A DNA stretch of 5,257 nt from an uncultured Collinsella sp. (GTDB lineage: Bacteria; Actinomycetota; Coriobacteriia; Coriobacteriales; Coriobacteriaceae). The translations under genes were made by a program, and so were the position numbers. The notes beneath the pieces were generated by a model. It searched no databases. It saw only the letters and a program-made list of their open reading frames with translations, and had not been told where the DNA came from. Numbering within the stretch: the first letter of the stretch is position 1; each line of letters opens with the position of its first letter. The stretch covers positions 1-5,257 of the forward strand of contig CABQZS010000251.1 in the NCBI GenBank assembly GCA_902468695.1, given 5' to 3'. This document shows positions 1 to 4,965 of the stretch, one piece after another.

Positions 1-1759
1 AATGCGCGGCGCGCTCAAAGCCGCCAAGGCCGGCGACAAGAAACTCGCCGCCCCAAATGGTCCCATCGGTGCCGGCGCCGGTGCCGTCAAAGGCGATGCC
101 AAGGACGCGCGCGTCGGTTGTAAGCTGGCCCGCGGCGATGGCCTCGGCCATTACGCTCGCGATATGCGCATGATGGTGCTGCACCTCGACGAGCGGCAGA
201 TTGCATTTTCGCGCCTGTTCGCGCGCCCACTGGCCCGATAGATAGCTGGGGTGTAAATCGCAGGCCAAGGCGGCAGGCGCCAAGTCAAAGAGATCTTCCA
301 AGCGCGTGCGCGCGGCGTTCCAGGCATCGAAGGTCCCGCCGTTTTCAACATCGCCGATATGCTGCGACACAAAACAGGTTGCCTCGCCGTTCGTCCCTTC
401 ACGCGTGAGCGCAATCGTGGCCTTTTGTTGTGGCCCGCAGGCGAGCACGCAGGACGGAGCGCCGTCGAGCGCCGGCAACGGCAGCGGCTGGGGTGCATAT
501 CCGCGAGCGCGGCGCACGGGCATAACGGCGCCGTCGACCACGCGCACTACAGAGTCGTCGTAGCGCGAGAGGATCGCGCGGTCGTTACCGAGCAACGCGT
601 CGGCGATGCCGGCGGCAACGAGGTGTTCCCAGGCAAGATCGTCATCGGTCTCGATGGGCTCTTCGCTCAGGTTGCCGCTGGTCATGATGAGCGCGTGCAT
701 ACCGCAGGCTTCTGCCGCGGCAAGCAACAGATGTTGAAGCGGCGTATAGGGGAGCATGACGCCGAGCTCGGGCAAGTCGTGCGCGACAGATGGCGCGAGG
801 GCGAGGATGTCGGGGGAACTGCCGTTGCCCTCGCCAACAGTGCGCTGGCGCAGCAGCACAATGGGGCGGATACTGCCGGCGAGAAGCTCGCGCTCAGCGT
901 CGTCGATATGGCACAGGCGCCCGGCATCGGCAAGACTGCGCACCATGACGGCAAGCGGCTTATTGCTGCGACGCTTGCGACGGCGCAACTCGGCCACCGC
1001 CTGCTCGTTGGCAGCGTCACAGGCTAGATGGAATCCGCCCAGGCCCTTGATGGCGACGATGCCACCGCTGGCCAGCAGCTCAACACAGCGCTCGATGATA
1101 GCGTCGCTGGCCTCGCGTGTGGTGCCGACGGCCGGTGTCGCGGACGAATTCCCGCACGCATCGTCGTTCACAGCCTCGCGCCACGTAATATGCGGTCCGC
1201 AATCAAAGCAGGCATCGGGCTGTGCGTGAAAGCGCCGGTCAAGCGGGTCGGCATACTCTGCGGCGCAGGCGGGGCACATGGGGAAACGGTCCATCGAGGT
1301 AGCCGCTCGGTCATAAGGCAGCGATCGGATGATGGTAAAGCGTGGACCGCAGTTAGTGCAGTTGATAAAGGGGTAGTGATAGCGTCGATCGGCGGGATCG
1401 AACAACTCGCGCAGGCAATCGTCACAGGTGGCGATATCGGGTGAGACGAGCGTCGTGTGCGCGGTCTGGTCCTGCGAGGCTACGATGCGAAAACCCTGTT
1501 CATTGGCGGTATCCCAACCGTTGGCCACCAGGTCCACAACCTCGACATGCTCTACGCGGGCTGCCGCAGGCGCATGCTCAGAAAGCGCGGCAACAAAAGC
1601 ATCGAGCGCATCGGCCGGAGCGTGCGCCTCGATATGCACGCCGTCGCCCGCATTGAGCACCCATCCGCAAATGCCATGCGCCATGGCCTCGCGATACACA
1701 AACGGTCGCATGCCAACGCCCTGCACAATGCCCGTCACATGAATATGCACATGCCGCAT
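1..1759 (-). CDS. hypF: Carbamoyltransferase HypF, [NiFe]-hydrogenase maturation protein (C-terminus beyond left edge)
   Basis: HypF uses carbamoyl phosphate and ATP to make the carbamoyl group that HypE turns into the cyanide ligands of the [NiFe]-hydrogenase iron; it acts in the cytoplasm. The minus frame is open from ATG 1759 to the edge: 586 codons of a family usually about 750-780 long, so roughly the last quarter is missing. Domains in order: acylphosphatase, residues 1-92 (VQGVGMRPF with catalytic Arg18, and Asn36); two zinc fingers with exact HypF spacing, C112/C115-x18-C134/C137-x24-C162/C165-x18-C184/C187; YrdC-like domain, about 219-425 (KGLGGFHLAC, KRRSNKPLAVM, SGNLSEEPI); Kae1-like domain from about 436 (HHHAH near 528-532, FDGTGAGTDG, WGGEF). 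GAGGGG lies about 6 nt before ATG 1759, and no in-frame upstream start is visible. Met17 replaces the more usual Phe of VQGVGFRPF. No frameshift or stop was found on codon-by-codon reading. It lies downstream of nikR on the same strand. Confidence 0.97.
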   Translation of the reverse strand, partial: MRHVHIHVTGIVQGVGMRPFVYREAMAHGICGWVLNAGDGVHIEAHAPADALDAFVAALSEHAPAAARVEHVEVVDLVANGWDTANEQGFRIVASQDQTAHTTLVSPDIATCDDCLRELFDPADRRYHYPFINCTNCGPRFTIIRSLPYDRAATSMDRFPMCPACAAEYADPLDRRFHAQPDACFDCGPHITWREAVNDDACGNSSATPAVGTTREASDAIIERCVELLASGGIVAIKGLGGFHLACDAANEQAVAELRRRKRRSNKPLAVMVRSLADAGRLCHIDDAERELLAGSIRPIVLLRQRTVGEGNGSSPDILALAPSVAHDLPELGVMLPYTPLQHLLLAAAEACGMHALIMTSGNLSEEPIETDDDLAWEHLVAAGIADALLGNDRAILSRYDDSVVRVVDGAVMPVRRARGYAPQPLPLPALDGAPSCVLACGPQQKATIALTREGTNGEATCFVSQHIGDVENGGTFDAWNAARTRLEDLFDLAPAALACDLHPSYLSGQWAREQARKCNLPLVEVQHHHAHIASVMAEAIAAGQLTTDARVLGIAFDGTGAGTDGTIWGGEFLVAGLGGFERAAH

Positions 1760-1782
1760 GCGACACCCCTCATCAAAACCGA

Positions 1783-1853
1783 CCAAAAAGGGACAGGTTT
1801 ATTTTGGTAGGTAAAACTTCTAAACCTGCCAAAACAAACCTGTCCCTATTTGG
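1783..1853. repeat. 71-bp near-perfect palindrome between nikR and hypF; terminator-like or mobile palindromic repeat
   Basis: Two 30-nt arms (1783-1812 and 1824-1853) pair at 27 positions around an 11-nt loop (1813-1823). Non-Watson-Crick positions are 1788/1848 (A/A), 1801/1835 (A/C) and 1808/1828 (T/G). The core arm reads GGGACAGGTTT followed by a TTTTGGYAGGT motif, and a further direct copy of TTTGGCAGGT abuts the right arm at 1849-1858. On the minus strand the stem is followed by TTTTT at 1789-1785, so it could terminate the nikR transcript. However, those Ts are themselves part of the stem base, and the hypF start lies only 24 nt further on. The arm length and low GC compared with the flanks also fit a dispersed palindromic (REP/MITE-like) repeat. 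The structure is seen directly; the role is inferred. Confidence 0.85.
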
Positions 1854-1863
1854 CAGGTGCGCT

Positions 1864-1877
1864 GCGGGAAATCCCGC
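1864..1877 (-). other. Short GC hairpin overlapping the nikR stop codon
   Basis: GCGGG and CCCGC flank a 4-nt loop (ATTT on the minus strand), forming a 5-bp stem that touches the last base of the nikR TAG. It has no T run after it, so it is not a standard intrinsic terminator by itself. It may stabilise the 3' end of the message together with the larger palindrome just downstream. Confidence 0.4.
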
Positions 1878-2389
1878 TACAGCCCCAGGCTCTGCTTGGT
1901 GGCGGCGCACGTGAGCTCGCCGTGCTTAACGCCGCGCAGGCCCAGCAGGCGGTCGGCTAGTTCGTAGACGCGCTCGCCGCGACCCTTGAGCGCCAGGATC
2001 TCCAAGCAGTTGTGGTGATCCAGATGCACGTGCATCGTCGATACGATCTCGTCGGTGTAGTCGTGCTGCACCTCGTCCAGGCGGCGCGTCAGGTCGCCGG
2101 TATGGTGGTCGTAGATCATGGTGAGCGACCCGATAACATGCTCATCGGGCGTGCGCATCTGCTCTTTGGCGATCGAGGCGCGAATCAAATCGCGCACGGC
2201 CTCGGAGCGGTTGGCCACGTCGCCGCGGCGCGCGATCTGTTCGTCAAAACGGCGCAGCAGGTCGTCGGGCGCGGTGACCGAAAAGCGGACCAGCTCGGAG
2301 CCGGAGCCACTACAGTGGCAGCCCGCATCACCGTCCGCCCCGTGCGGATGCTCGTGCTCGTACCCGCAGCCGTGCTCGTGTTCGGCCAC
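1877..2389 (-). CDS. nikR: Nickel-responsive transcriptional regulator NikR with His/Cys-rich N-terminal extension
   Basis: NikR is a tetrameric ribbon-helix-helix repressor that binds DNA when loaded with Ni(II), and usually controls nickel uptake. In this 170-residue protein the RHH domain is about residues 32-75 (ELVRFSVTAPDDLLRRFDE, then RSEAVRDLIR). The ACT-like nickel-binding domain follows at 85-165. Alignment by eye to E. coli NikR places all four square-planar nickel ligands: His109 (=H76), His120 and His122 (=H87, H89, in MHVHLDHHNC) and Cys128 (=C95). Residues 1-30, ahead of the RHH strand, hold six His (4, 6, 12, 14, 16, 25) and three Cys (8, 24, 26), which most NikR proteins lack. 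The start is GTG 2389, one base after the stop of the upstream small ORF; only a weak SD (TAAGG) is visible, so translational coupling is likely. There is no in-frame alternative between the preceding in-frame stop and this GTG. hypF follows on the same strand. Confidence 0.93.
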   Translation of the reverse strand: MAEHEHGCGYEHEHPHGADGDAGCHCSGSGSELVRFSVTAPDDLLRRFDEQIARRGDVANRSEAVRDLIRASIAKEQMRTPDEHVIGSLTMIYDHHTGDLTRRLDEVQHDYTDEIVSTMHVHLDHHNCLEILALKGRGERVYELADRLLGLRGVKHGELTCAATKQSLGL

Positions 2390-2390
2390 C

Positions 2391-2639
2391 TTACACCAGC
2401 TTCACGGAGCCGACGGAGTTGTGGTCGGCCTCGATGGCTTCCTCGTAGCCCTCGAGCGCGTCATGCGCCTCGTGCAGCGCAGCCATGGCGGCCTCGAGCT
2501 TGGCGCCGATGCGCTCCATGTCAAAATTCTCGGTCGCATGCAGCAGCTGATGGCTCCACTCATGAGCGAGCTCGATGGTGTCGTCGACCTGTTTGACGCT
2601 CATGGCAAGCTGGCTCATGTTCATTCCAACATCATGCAT
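2391..2639 (-). CDS. Small His-containing helical protein of unknown function, first gene of the nikR cluster
   Basis: I do not recognise this 82-residue protein. It has no signal peptide or membrane segment and is rich in Ala, Glu, Met and His. Two amphipathic helices are likely, at about 8-37 and 41-72. His26, His30 and His34 are spaced i, i+4, i+8 and so fall on one helix face; His56 and His59 lie on the second helix, and there are also His2 and His73. This could make a metal site, but no known motif supports it. ATG 2639 is preceded by a strong Shine-Dalgarno AAAGGAGA at 2646-2653 with a 6-nt spacer, which favours it over Met6 or Met8. The TAA is one base from the nikR GTG, so the two are surely co-transcribed and probably translationally coupled. 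By context it may act in nickel or metal handling; this is inference. Confidence 0.8.
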   Translation of the reverse strand: MHDVGMNMSQLAMSVKQVDDTIELAHEWSHQLLHATENFDMERIGAKLEAAMAALHEAHDALEGYEEAIEADHNSVGSVKLV

Positions 2640-2678
2640 GGGAAATCTCCTTTTGTATGGGGCAGTTCAGTGGTTCAG

Positions 2679-2707
2679 ATTTTACTACGCCCGCTCTGCG
2701 CGCAGCT
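2679..2707 (-). promoter_or_regulatory. Possible promoter and operator of the small-ORF/nikR cluster
   Basis: On the minus strand a TAAAAT hexamer (2684-2679) would give a start near 2672 and a leader of about 32 nt before ATG 2639. The -35 position at 17-bp spacing (AGCTGC) is poor. A perfect 10-bp palindrome CTGCGCGCAG (2696-2705) and an overlapping GCAGCTGC (2702-2709) sit in the spacer/-35 area, where a repressor could bind. Neither matches the E. coli NikR box (GTATGA-N16-TCATAC). Confidence 0.25.
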
Positions 2708-2710
2708 GCA

Positions 2711-2749
2711 TAAGAAAACGGGTACGAGTCTGTGCGACCCGCACCCGTT
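2711..2749 (-). terminator. Intrinsic terminator downstream of thioredoxin
   Basis: Stem arms AACGGGT (2749-2743 on the minus strand) and ACCCGTT (2723-2717) are extended inward by CG (2741-2740 with 2726-2725) and GTC/GAC (2738-2736 with 2730-2728) past two single mismatches. They enclose a 5-nt loop at 2731-2735. On the minus strand the stem runs straight into TTCTTA, giving a GTTTTCTTA tail. This is the expected shape of a Rho-independent terminator for the trx transcript, about 110 nt past its stop codon. It also separates trx from the nikR cluster. Confidence 0.75.
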
Positions 2750-2784
2750 CACTGGGGGCTGTTTGTGATTACCATACTATCCGT

Positions 2785-2803
2785 GGTTGCACTCGGTGCA
2801 TCC
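2785..2803. other. Small hairpin in the trx 3' region
   Basis: GGTTGCAC (2785-2792) pairs with GTGCATCC (2796-2803) across a TCG loop, with one T/T mismatch. It lies between the trx stop and the terminator. There is no T run on either side, so it is not a terminator. Apart from this and the terminator, 2641-2860 shows no gene. Confidence 0.35.
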
Positions 2804-2860
2804 AGAAGTCCGGCGAGCGGTGCAAAAGCGCTCATAGACGGCGGGTAAGTAACAAGCGTA

Positions 2861-3181
2861 TTACAGATGCTTCTCCAGCAGCGCCTGCAGCCTCGCCTTG
2901 GGCAGAGCGCCAACCGAGCGGTCAATCTCCTCGCCGTTCTTAAACACAATCAGCGTGGGGATGCTCATGACGCCATACTTCATGGCCAGGTCCTGGTTGT
3001 CGTCGACGTTGCATTTGGCAACGGCAAGCTTGCCCGCCAGCTCATCGGCAACCTCGTCAACGATGGGCGAGAGGGATCGACAGGGCCCGCACCACGGTGC
3101 CCAAAAATCGACCAGCACGGGTAGACTGTCGTTAACGATGGAATCGAAATTCTCGGGGGTAATCTGCTTAATGTCAGCCAT
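2861..3181 (-). CDS. trxA: Thioredoxin
   Basis: This is a cytosolic disulfide reductase of 106 residues, normal length for a single-domain thioredoxin. The WCGPC active site has redox cysteines Cys31 and Cys34, in the context LVDFWAPWCGPCRSL. Asp25 matches the buried acidic residue of the family (Asp26 in E. coli), and the cis-Pro loop is MSIPTL with Pro75. FKNGEEIDRSVGALPKARL gives the usual last strands and C-terminal helix. The frame is open further upstream to 3265, but ATG 3181 is chosen because GGAGG sits 5 nt before it and the protein then begins at the usual thioredoxin N-terminus (MADIKQITPENF). Starts at 3265 or at Met26 (MEVTM) would add unneeded residues. It is electron-donated by thioredoxin reductase, which is not in this window. 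It appears monocistronic, with its own terminator at 2711-2749; an IS sits about 100 bp upstream. Confidence 0.97.
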   Translation of the reverse strand: MADIKQITPENFDSIVNDSLPVLVDFWAPWCGPCRSLSPIVDEVADELAGKLAVAKCNVDDNQDLAMKYGVMSIPTLIVFKNGEEIDRSVGALPKARLQALLEKHL

Positions 3182-3199
3182 GGTGACCTCCATAATGTG

Positions 3200-3216
3200 A
3201 CGCGGCTCAGCCGCGT
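3200..3216 (-). promoter_or_regulatory. Hairpin in the trx leader
   Basis: ACGCGGC and GCCGCGT form a perfect 7-bp, nearly all-GC stem with a 3-nt loop, between the probable -10 element and the Shine-Dalgarno. It ends 11 nt before the GGAGG, so it does not mask the ribosome site. It may stabilise the 5' end of the mRNA. No T run follows on the minus strand. Confidence 0.5.
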
Positions 3217-3235
3217 AAAACTCAGTACGACCGTG

Positions 3236-3241
3236 CTTATA
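3236..3241 (-). promoter_or_regulatory. Possible -10 element for trx
   Basis: TATAAG on the minus strand (5 of 6 to TATAAT) would start transcription near 3229, giving a leader of about 48 nt that contains the hairpin at 3200-3216. The best-placed -35 (TGGTTG, 17-bp spacer) is weak, so the call is tentative. Confidence 0.3.
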
Positions 3242-3244
3242 CCC

Positions 3245-3283
3245 AGCGGCCCGCAAAGCAACCACTCGCGGGCGGCTCTTTTA
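3245..3283 (+). terminator. Terminator-like hairpin at the left edge of the IS insertion
   Basis: AGC-G-GCCCGC (3245-3254) pairs with GCGGGC-G-GCT (3268-3277), giving nine pairs and one G/G mismatch around a 13-nt loop, followed by CTTTTA on the plus strand. No plus-strand gene precedes it, so it may only block antisense transcripts, or act as a DNA palindrome upstream of trx. The T run includes part of the IS target tetranucleotide. Confidence 0.35.
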
Positions 3284-3284
3284 T
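3281..3284 (+). other. Left cleavage/target tetranucleotide TTAT of the IS
   Basis: TTAT lies 16 nt 5' of the left hairpin. In IS608 the left site is the pre-existing target, and its bases pair with the 4-nt guide just before the hairpin: guide base 4 with site -1, base 1 with -3, base 2 with -4. A guide AAAA (3297-3300) predicts T at -1, -3 and -4, which fits TTAT. The cut would fall after 3284. As in this family, no target duplication is expected. Confidence 0.7.
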
Positions 3285-3296
3285 CAAAAGCGCCGC

Positions 3297-3321
3297 AAAA
3301 CCCCTTTCTTCAGATATGGGG
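3297..3321 (+). repeat. IS left-end guide AAAA and subterminal hairpin
   Basis: Guide AAAA (3297-3300) is followed by CCCC-T-T-TC, loop TTCA (3309-3312), GA-T-A, bulged T3317, then GGGG (3318-3321). The stem has seven pairs plus one T/T mismatch (3306/3315). The 21-nt frame and the bulged T match the right-end hairpin position for position. TnpA dimers recognise this structure in single-stranded DNA in IS608. Confidence 0.85.
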
Positions 3322-3332
3322 ATATAAGGCGC

Positions 3333-3361
3333 ATCGGCGTCAGCCGATATACATATACGGC
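3333..3361 (+). repeat. Overlapping hairpins in the IS left end upstream of tnpA
   Basis: ATCGGC (3333-3338) and GCCGAT (3343-3348) form a perfect 6-bp stem with loop GTCA. The same GCCG (3343-3346) can instead pair with CGGC at 3358-3361, so the two folds exclude each other. The region overlaps the proposed tnpA -35. Confidence 0.5.
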
Positions 3362-3376
3362 TGCAAGTGGTATACT
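3348..3376 (+). promoter_or_regulatory. tnpA promoter with extended -10, giving a leaderless transcript
   Basis: -35 TATACA (3348-3353), a 17-bp spacer and -10 TATACT (3371-3376) preceded by TGG, an extended -10. The expected start is about 7 nt downstream, at the A of the tnpA ATG (3383). No Shine-Dalgarno is present before that ATG, which fits a leaderless mRNA. Confidence 0.65.
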
Positions 3377-3382
3377 GTTTTC

Positions 3383-3778
3383 ATGGATAGATACAGGAGC
3401 AACGACAACATAGTCTGGGACTGCGACTACCATGTGGTCTTCTGCCCGAAATACCGCAGGAAGGTGCTCGTGGACGGCATCGGCTCCCGCTTCGAGGAGA
3501 TCGCGCACGAGGTCGCGGAGGAACTCGATTTCGAGATAAGGGAAATCAAGGTCATGCCCGACCGCGTGCACATGCTCGTCTCAGTCGACCCCCAGTTCGG
3601 CATCCACCGGGCCGTGAAGCGCATCAAGGGCAGGACCAGCCACGACCTGCGCGCCGAGTTCCCGCAGCTGAAGCGCAAGCTGCCGACGCTCTGGACGAAC
3701 AGCTACTTCGTCTCGACCGTCGGCGGGGCGACGCCCGAGGCCGTCAGGCAGTATATCGAGGACCAGAGGAACGCGTGA
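3383..3778 (+). CDS. tnpA: IS200/IS605-family Y1 transposase TnpA
   Basis: TnpA is a small HUH-type single-strand DNA transposase that excises and inserts the top strand through a 5'-phosphotyrosine link. The protein is 131 residues, close to the family's usual length. It opens with a typical strand (WDCDYHVVFCPKYRRKVL, 12-29). The metal-binding segment is PDRVHML (59-65), where the first His of HUH is Arg61 and the second is His63. The nucleophile is Tyr124 in RQYIEDQ, with Gln128 as the expected third metal ligand. The His63-Tyr124 distance of 61 equals that of H66-Y127 in IS608 TnpA, so Arg61 aligns with H64. The frame is open upstream to 3197, but ATG 3383 gives the family N-terminus and fits the extended -10 promoter just before it; there is no Shine-Dalgarno. 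The TGA overlaps the tnpB GTG. Arg61 could reduce activity, or be a subfamily trait. Confidence 0.95.
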   Translation: MDRYRSNDNIVWDCDYHVVFCPKYRRKVLVDGIGSRFEEIAHEVAEELDFEIREIKVMPDRVHMLVSVDPQFGIHRAVKRIKGRTSHDLRAEFPQLKRKLPTLWTNSYFVSTVGGATPEAVRQYIEDQRNA

Positions 3779-4965
3779 GGGCCATGGACAAGACCTTCGA
3801 GTACCGCATATACCCGAGCGCCGAGCAGGAGGCCCTCCTGCAGAAGACCTTCGGCTGCTGCCGCTGGGTCTACAACAGGGTGCTGGCGATGAGGCGGGAC
3901 GAGTACGCGCGGACGGGCAAATCGAGGCACATCAACTCCTACATCACCCAGATCCCCGCCTGGAAGAGGGCGGACGCGCCGTGGCTCTCCGAGGTGGACT
4001 CCATGGCACTGCAGCAGTCCCTGCGCGACCTGGACAAGGCATTTAAGAACTTCTTCCGCGCACCAGGCAAGGTGGGCTTTCCGAAGTTCAAGTCCAAACG
4101 CGCGGGGAGGAAGAGCTACCGCACGAACGGCGTCGGGATAATCGACGCCAGGCACGTGAGGCTGCCAAAGCTGGGGACCGTCAGGGCGCGGGTGAGCCGT
4201 CCCGTGGAGGGGCGCGTCCTGTCCGCGACGGTCAAGCAGGTGCCGAGCGGCAAGTACTACGTGGCGATATGCTGCGCGGACGTCCCCGCCACGGACGCGC
4301 CGGCCCCGACCGTCGGGTTCCTGGGAGTCGATGCGGGAATACACGACATAGCCACCTGCTCCACGGGGGAGCGCCTGCCCAACCCCAAAAACCTGCAAAG
4401 GAGCGAGAGGAGGCTGGCGCGGGAGCAGCGGCGGCTCTCGCGCAAGCGGAAGGGCTCCGCAAATCGCGCCAGGCAGCGTGTCAGGGTCGCGCGGGCGCAC
4501 GAGAAGGTTGCCAACCGGCGGAAGGACGCCCTGCACAAGTTCACGACGCATGCGGTGGGAGAAAGCCAAAACATCGCGGTCGAGGACCTGAACGTCAGGG
4601 GCATGCAGAGGAACCGCCGCCTCGCCAAGGCCGTGGGCGATGCCGCCATGTCGGAGCTGGCGCGCCAGCTCGAGTACAAATGCGCATGGTCGGGGCGCGG
4701 CTTCGTAAGGGTGGGCAGGTTCTATCCGTCCAGCAAGACGTGTTCCGCATGCGGTTACGTCTGCAGGGGACTGACGCTGGCCGAACGGGTATGGGACTGC
4801 CCCGCGTGCGGCATGCGTCACGACCGCGACCTGAACGCCGCCGTCAACATCGCCCGCGAGGGAAGGAGAATCCTGGAAGGTACCGCAGGGCATGCGGGAA
4901 CCGCGGCAGACGCCGCAAACGCTTGTGGAGAGGGCGTAAGACCTACGGCTGCATGCGCAGTCTAG
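3775..4965 (+). CDS. tnpB: TnpB, RNA-guided RuvC nuclease of the IS (OrfB family)
   Basis: TnpB nucleases use an omega-RNA from the right end of their element to cut DNA next to a target-adjacent motif, which preserves the transposon at the donor site; they are ancestors of Cas12. The 396-residue length is typical. Visible parts: N-terminal HTH/REC-like region (KTFEYRIYPSAEQEALL; CCRWVYNRVL), a wedge region with FPKFKSKRAGRKSYRTNG (102-119), RuvC-I GVDAGIHDIAT with Asp186, an Arg/Lys-rich helical insert (207-255), RuvC-II AVEDLNV with Glu270, a zinc ribbon C323-x2-C326 and C342-x2-C345, and RuvC-III HDRDLNAAVNIA (Asp350/Asp352). All catalytic positions are present, so it looks active. GTG 3775 overlaps the tnpA TGA (GTGA) with AGAGGA 4 nt upstream; ATG 3784 is the other plausible start. 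AGG is a favoured Arg codon. The Ala/Gly-rich tail after 365 probably reflects overlap with the omega-RNA scaffold. Confidence 0.96.
   Translation: MRAMDKTFEYRIYPSAEQEALLQKTFGCCRWVYNRVLAMRRDEYARTGKSRHINSYITQIPAWKRADAPWLSEVDSMALQQSLRDLDKAFKNFFRAPGKVGFPKFKSKRAGRKSYRTNGVGIIDARHVRLPKLGTVRARVSRPVEGRVLSATVKQVPSGKYYVAICCADVPATDAPAPTVGFLGVDAGIHDIATCSTGERLPNPKNLQRSERRLAREQRRLSRKRKGSANRARQRVRVARAHEKVANRRKDALHKFTTHAVGESQNIAVEDLNVRGMQRNRRLAKAVGDAAMSELARQLEYKCAWSGRGFVRVGRFYPSSKTCSACGYVCRGLTLAERVWDCPACGMRHDRDLNAAVNIAREGRRILEGTAGHAGTAADAANACGEGVRPTAACAV

Noticed and set aside
359..1027. 222-codon open frame on the plus strand inside hypF
   Set aside because: It lies opposite the continuous HypF frame with exact zinc-finger spacing. 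It has no recognisable domain and no convincing ribosome site.
2118..2768. 216-codon open frame on the plus strand across nikR and the small ORF
   Set aside because: It is antisense to NikR, whose nickel ligands are all present, and to the small ORF with its strong ribosome site.
2655..2777. GTATGG (2655-2660) and CCATAC (2772-2777) as a NikR operator
   Set aside because: The half-sites are more than 110 bp apart, against 16 in the known operator, and flank an unrelated terminator.
3237..3240. A second TTAT as the possible IS left junction
   Set aside because: It is 60 nt from the left hairpin, against about 16-19 nt expected, and lies in the probable trx promoter.
3182..3265. 28-residue N-terminal extension of thioredoxin
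   Set aside because: The leader-like region contains a 7-bp hairpin, and the GGAGG before ATG 3181 gives a standard 106-residue thioredoxin. The extension is not a signal peptide.
3197..3382. Upstream extension of the tnpA frame
   Set aside because: It would start outside the IS, in the trx leader, run through the left-end hairpin, and add residues unlike any TnpA. ATG 3383 fits the family length and the promoter.
3703..4893. 396-codon open frame on the minus strand opposite tnpB
   Set aside because: It is antisense to a complete tnpB with all catalytic motifs. The Pro/Arg/His/Val-rich translation shows no domain, and the long frame follows from GC-rich codons in the real gene.
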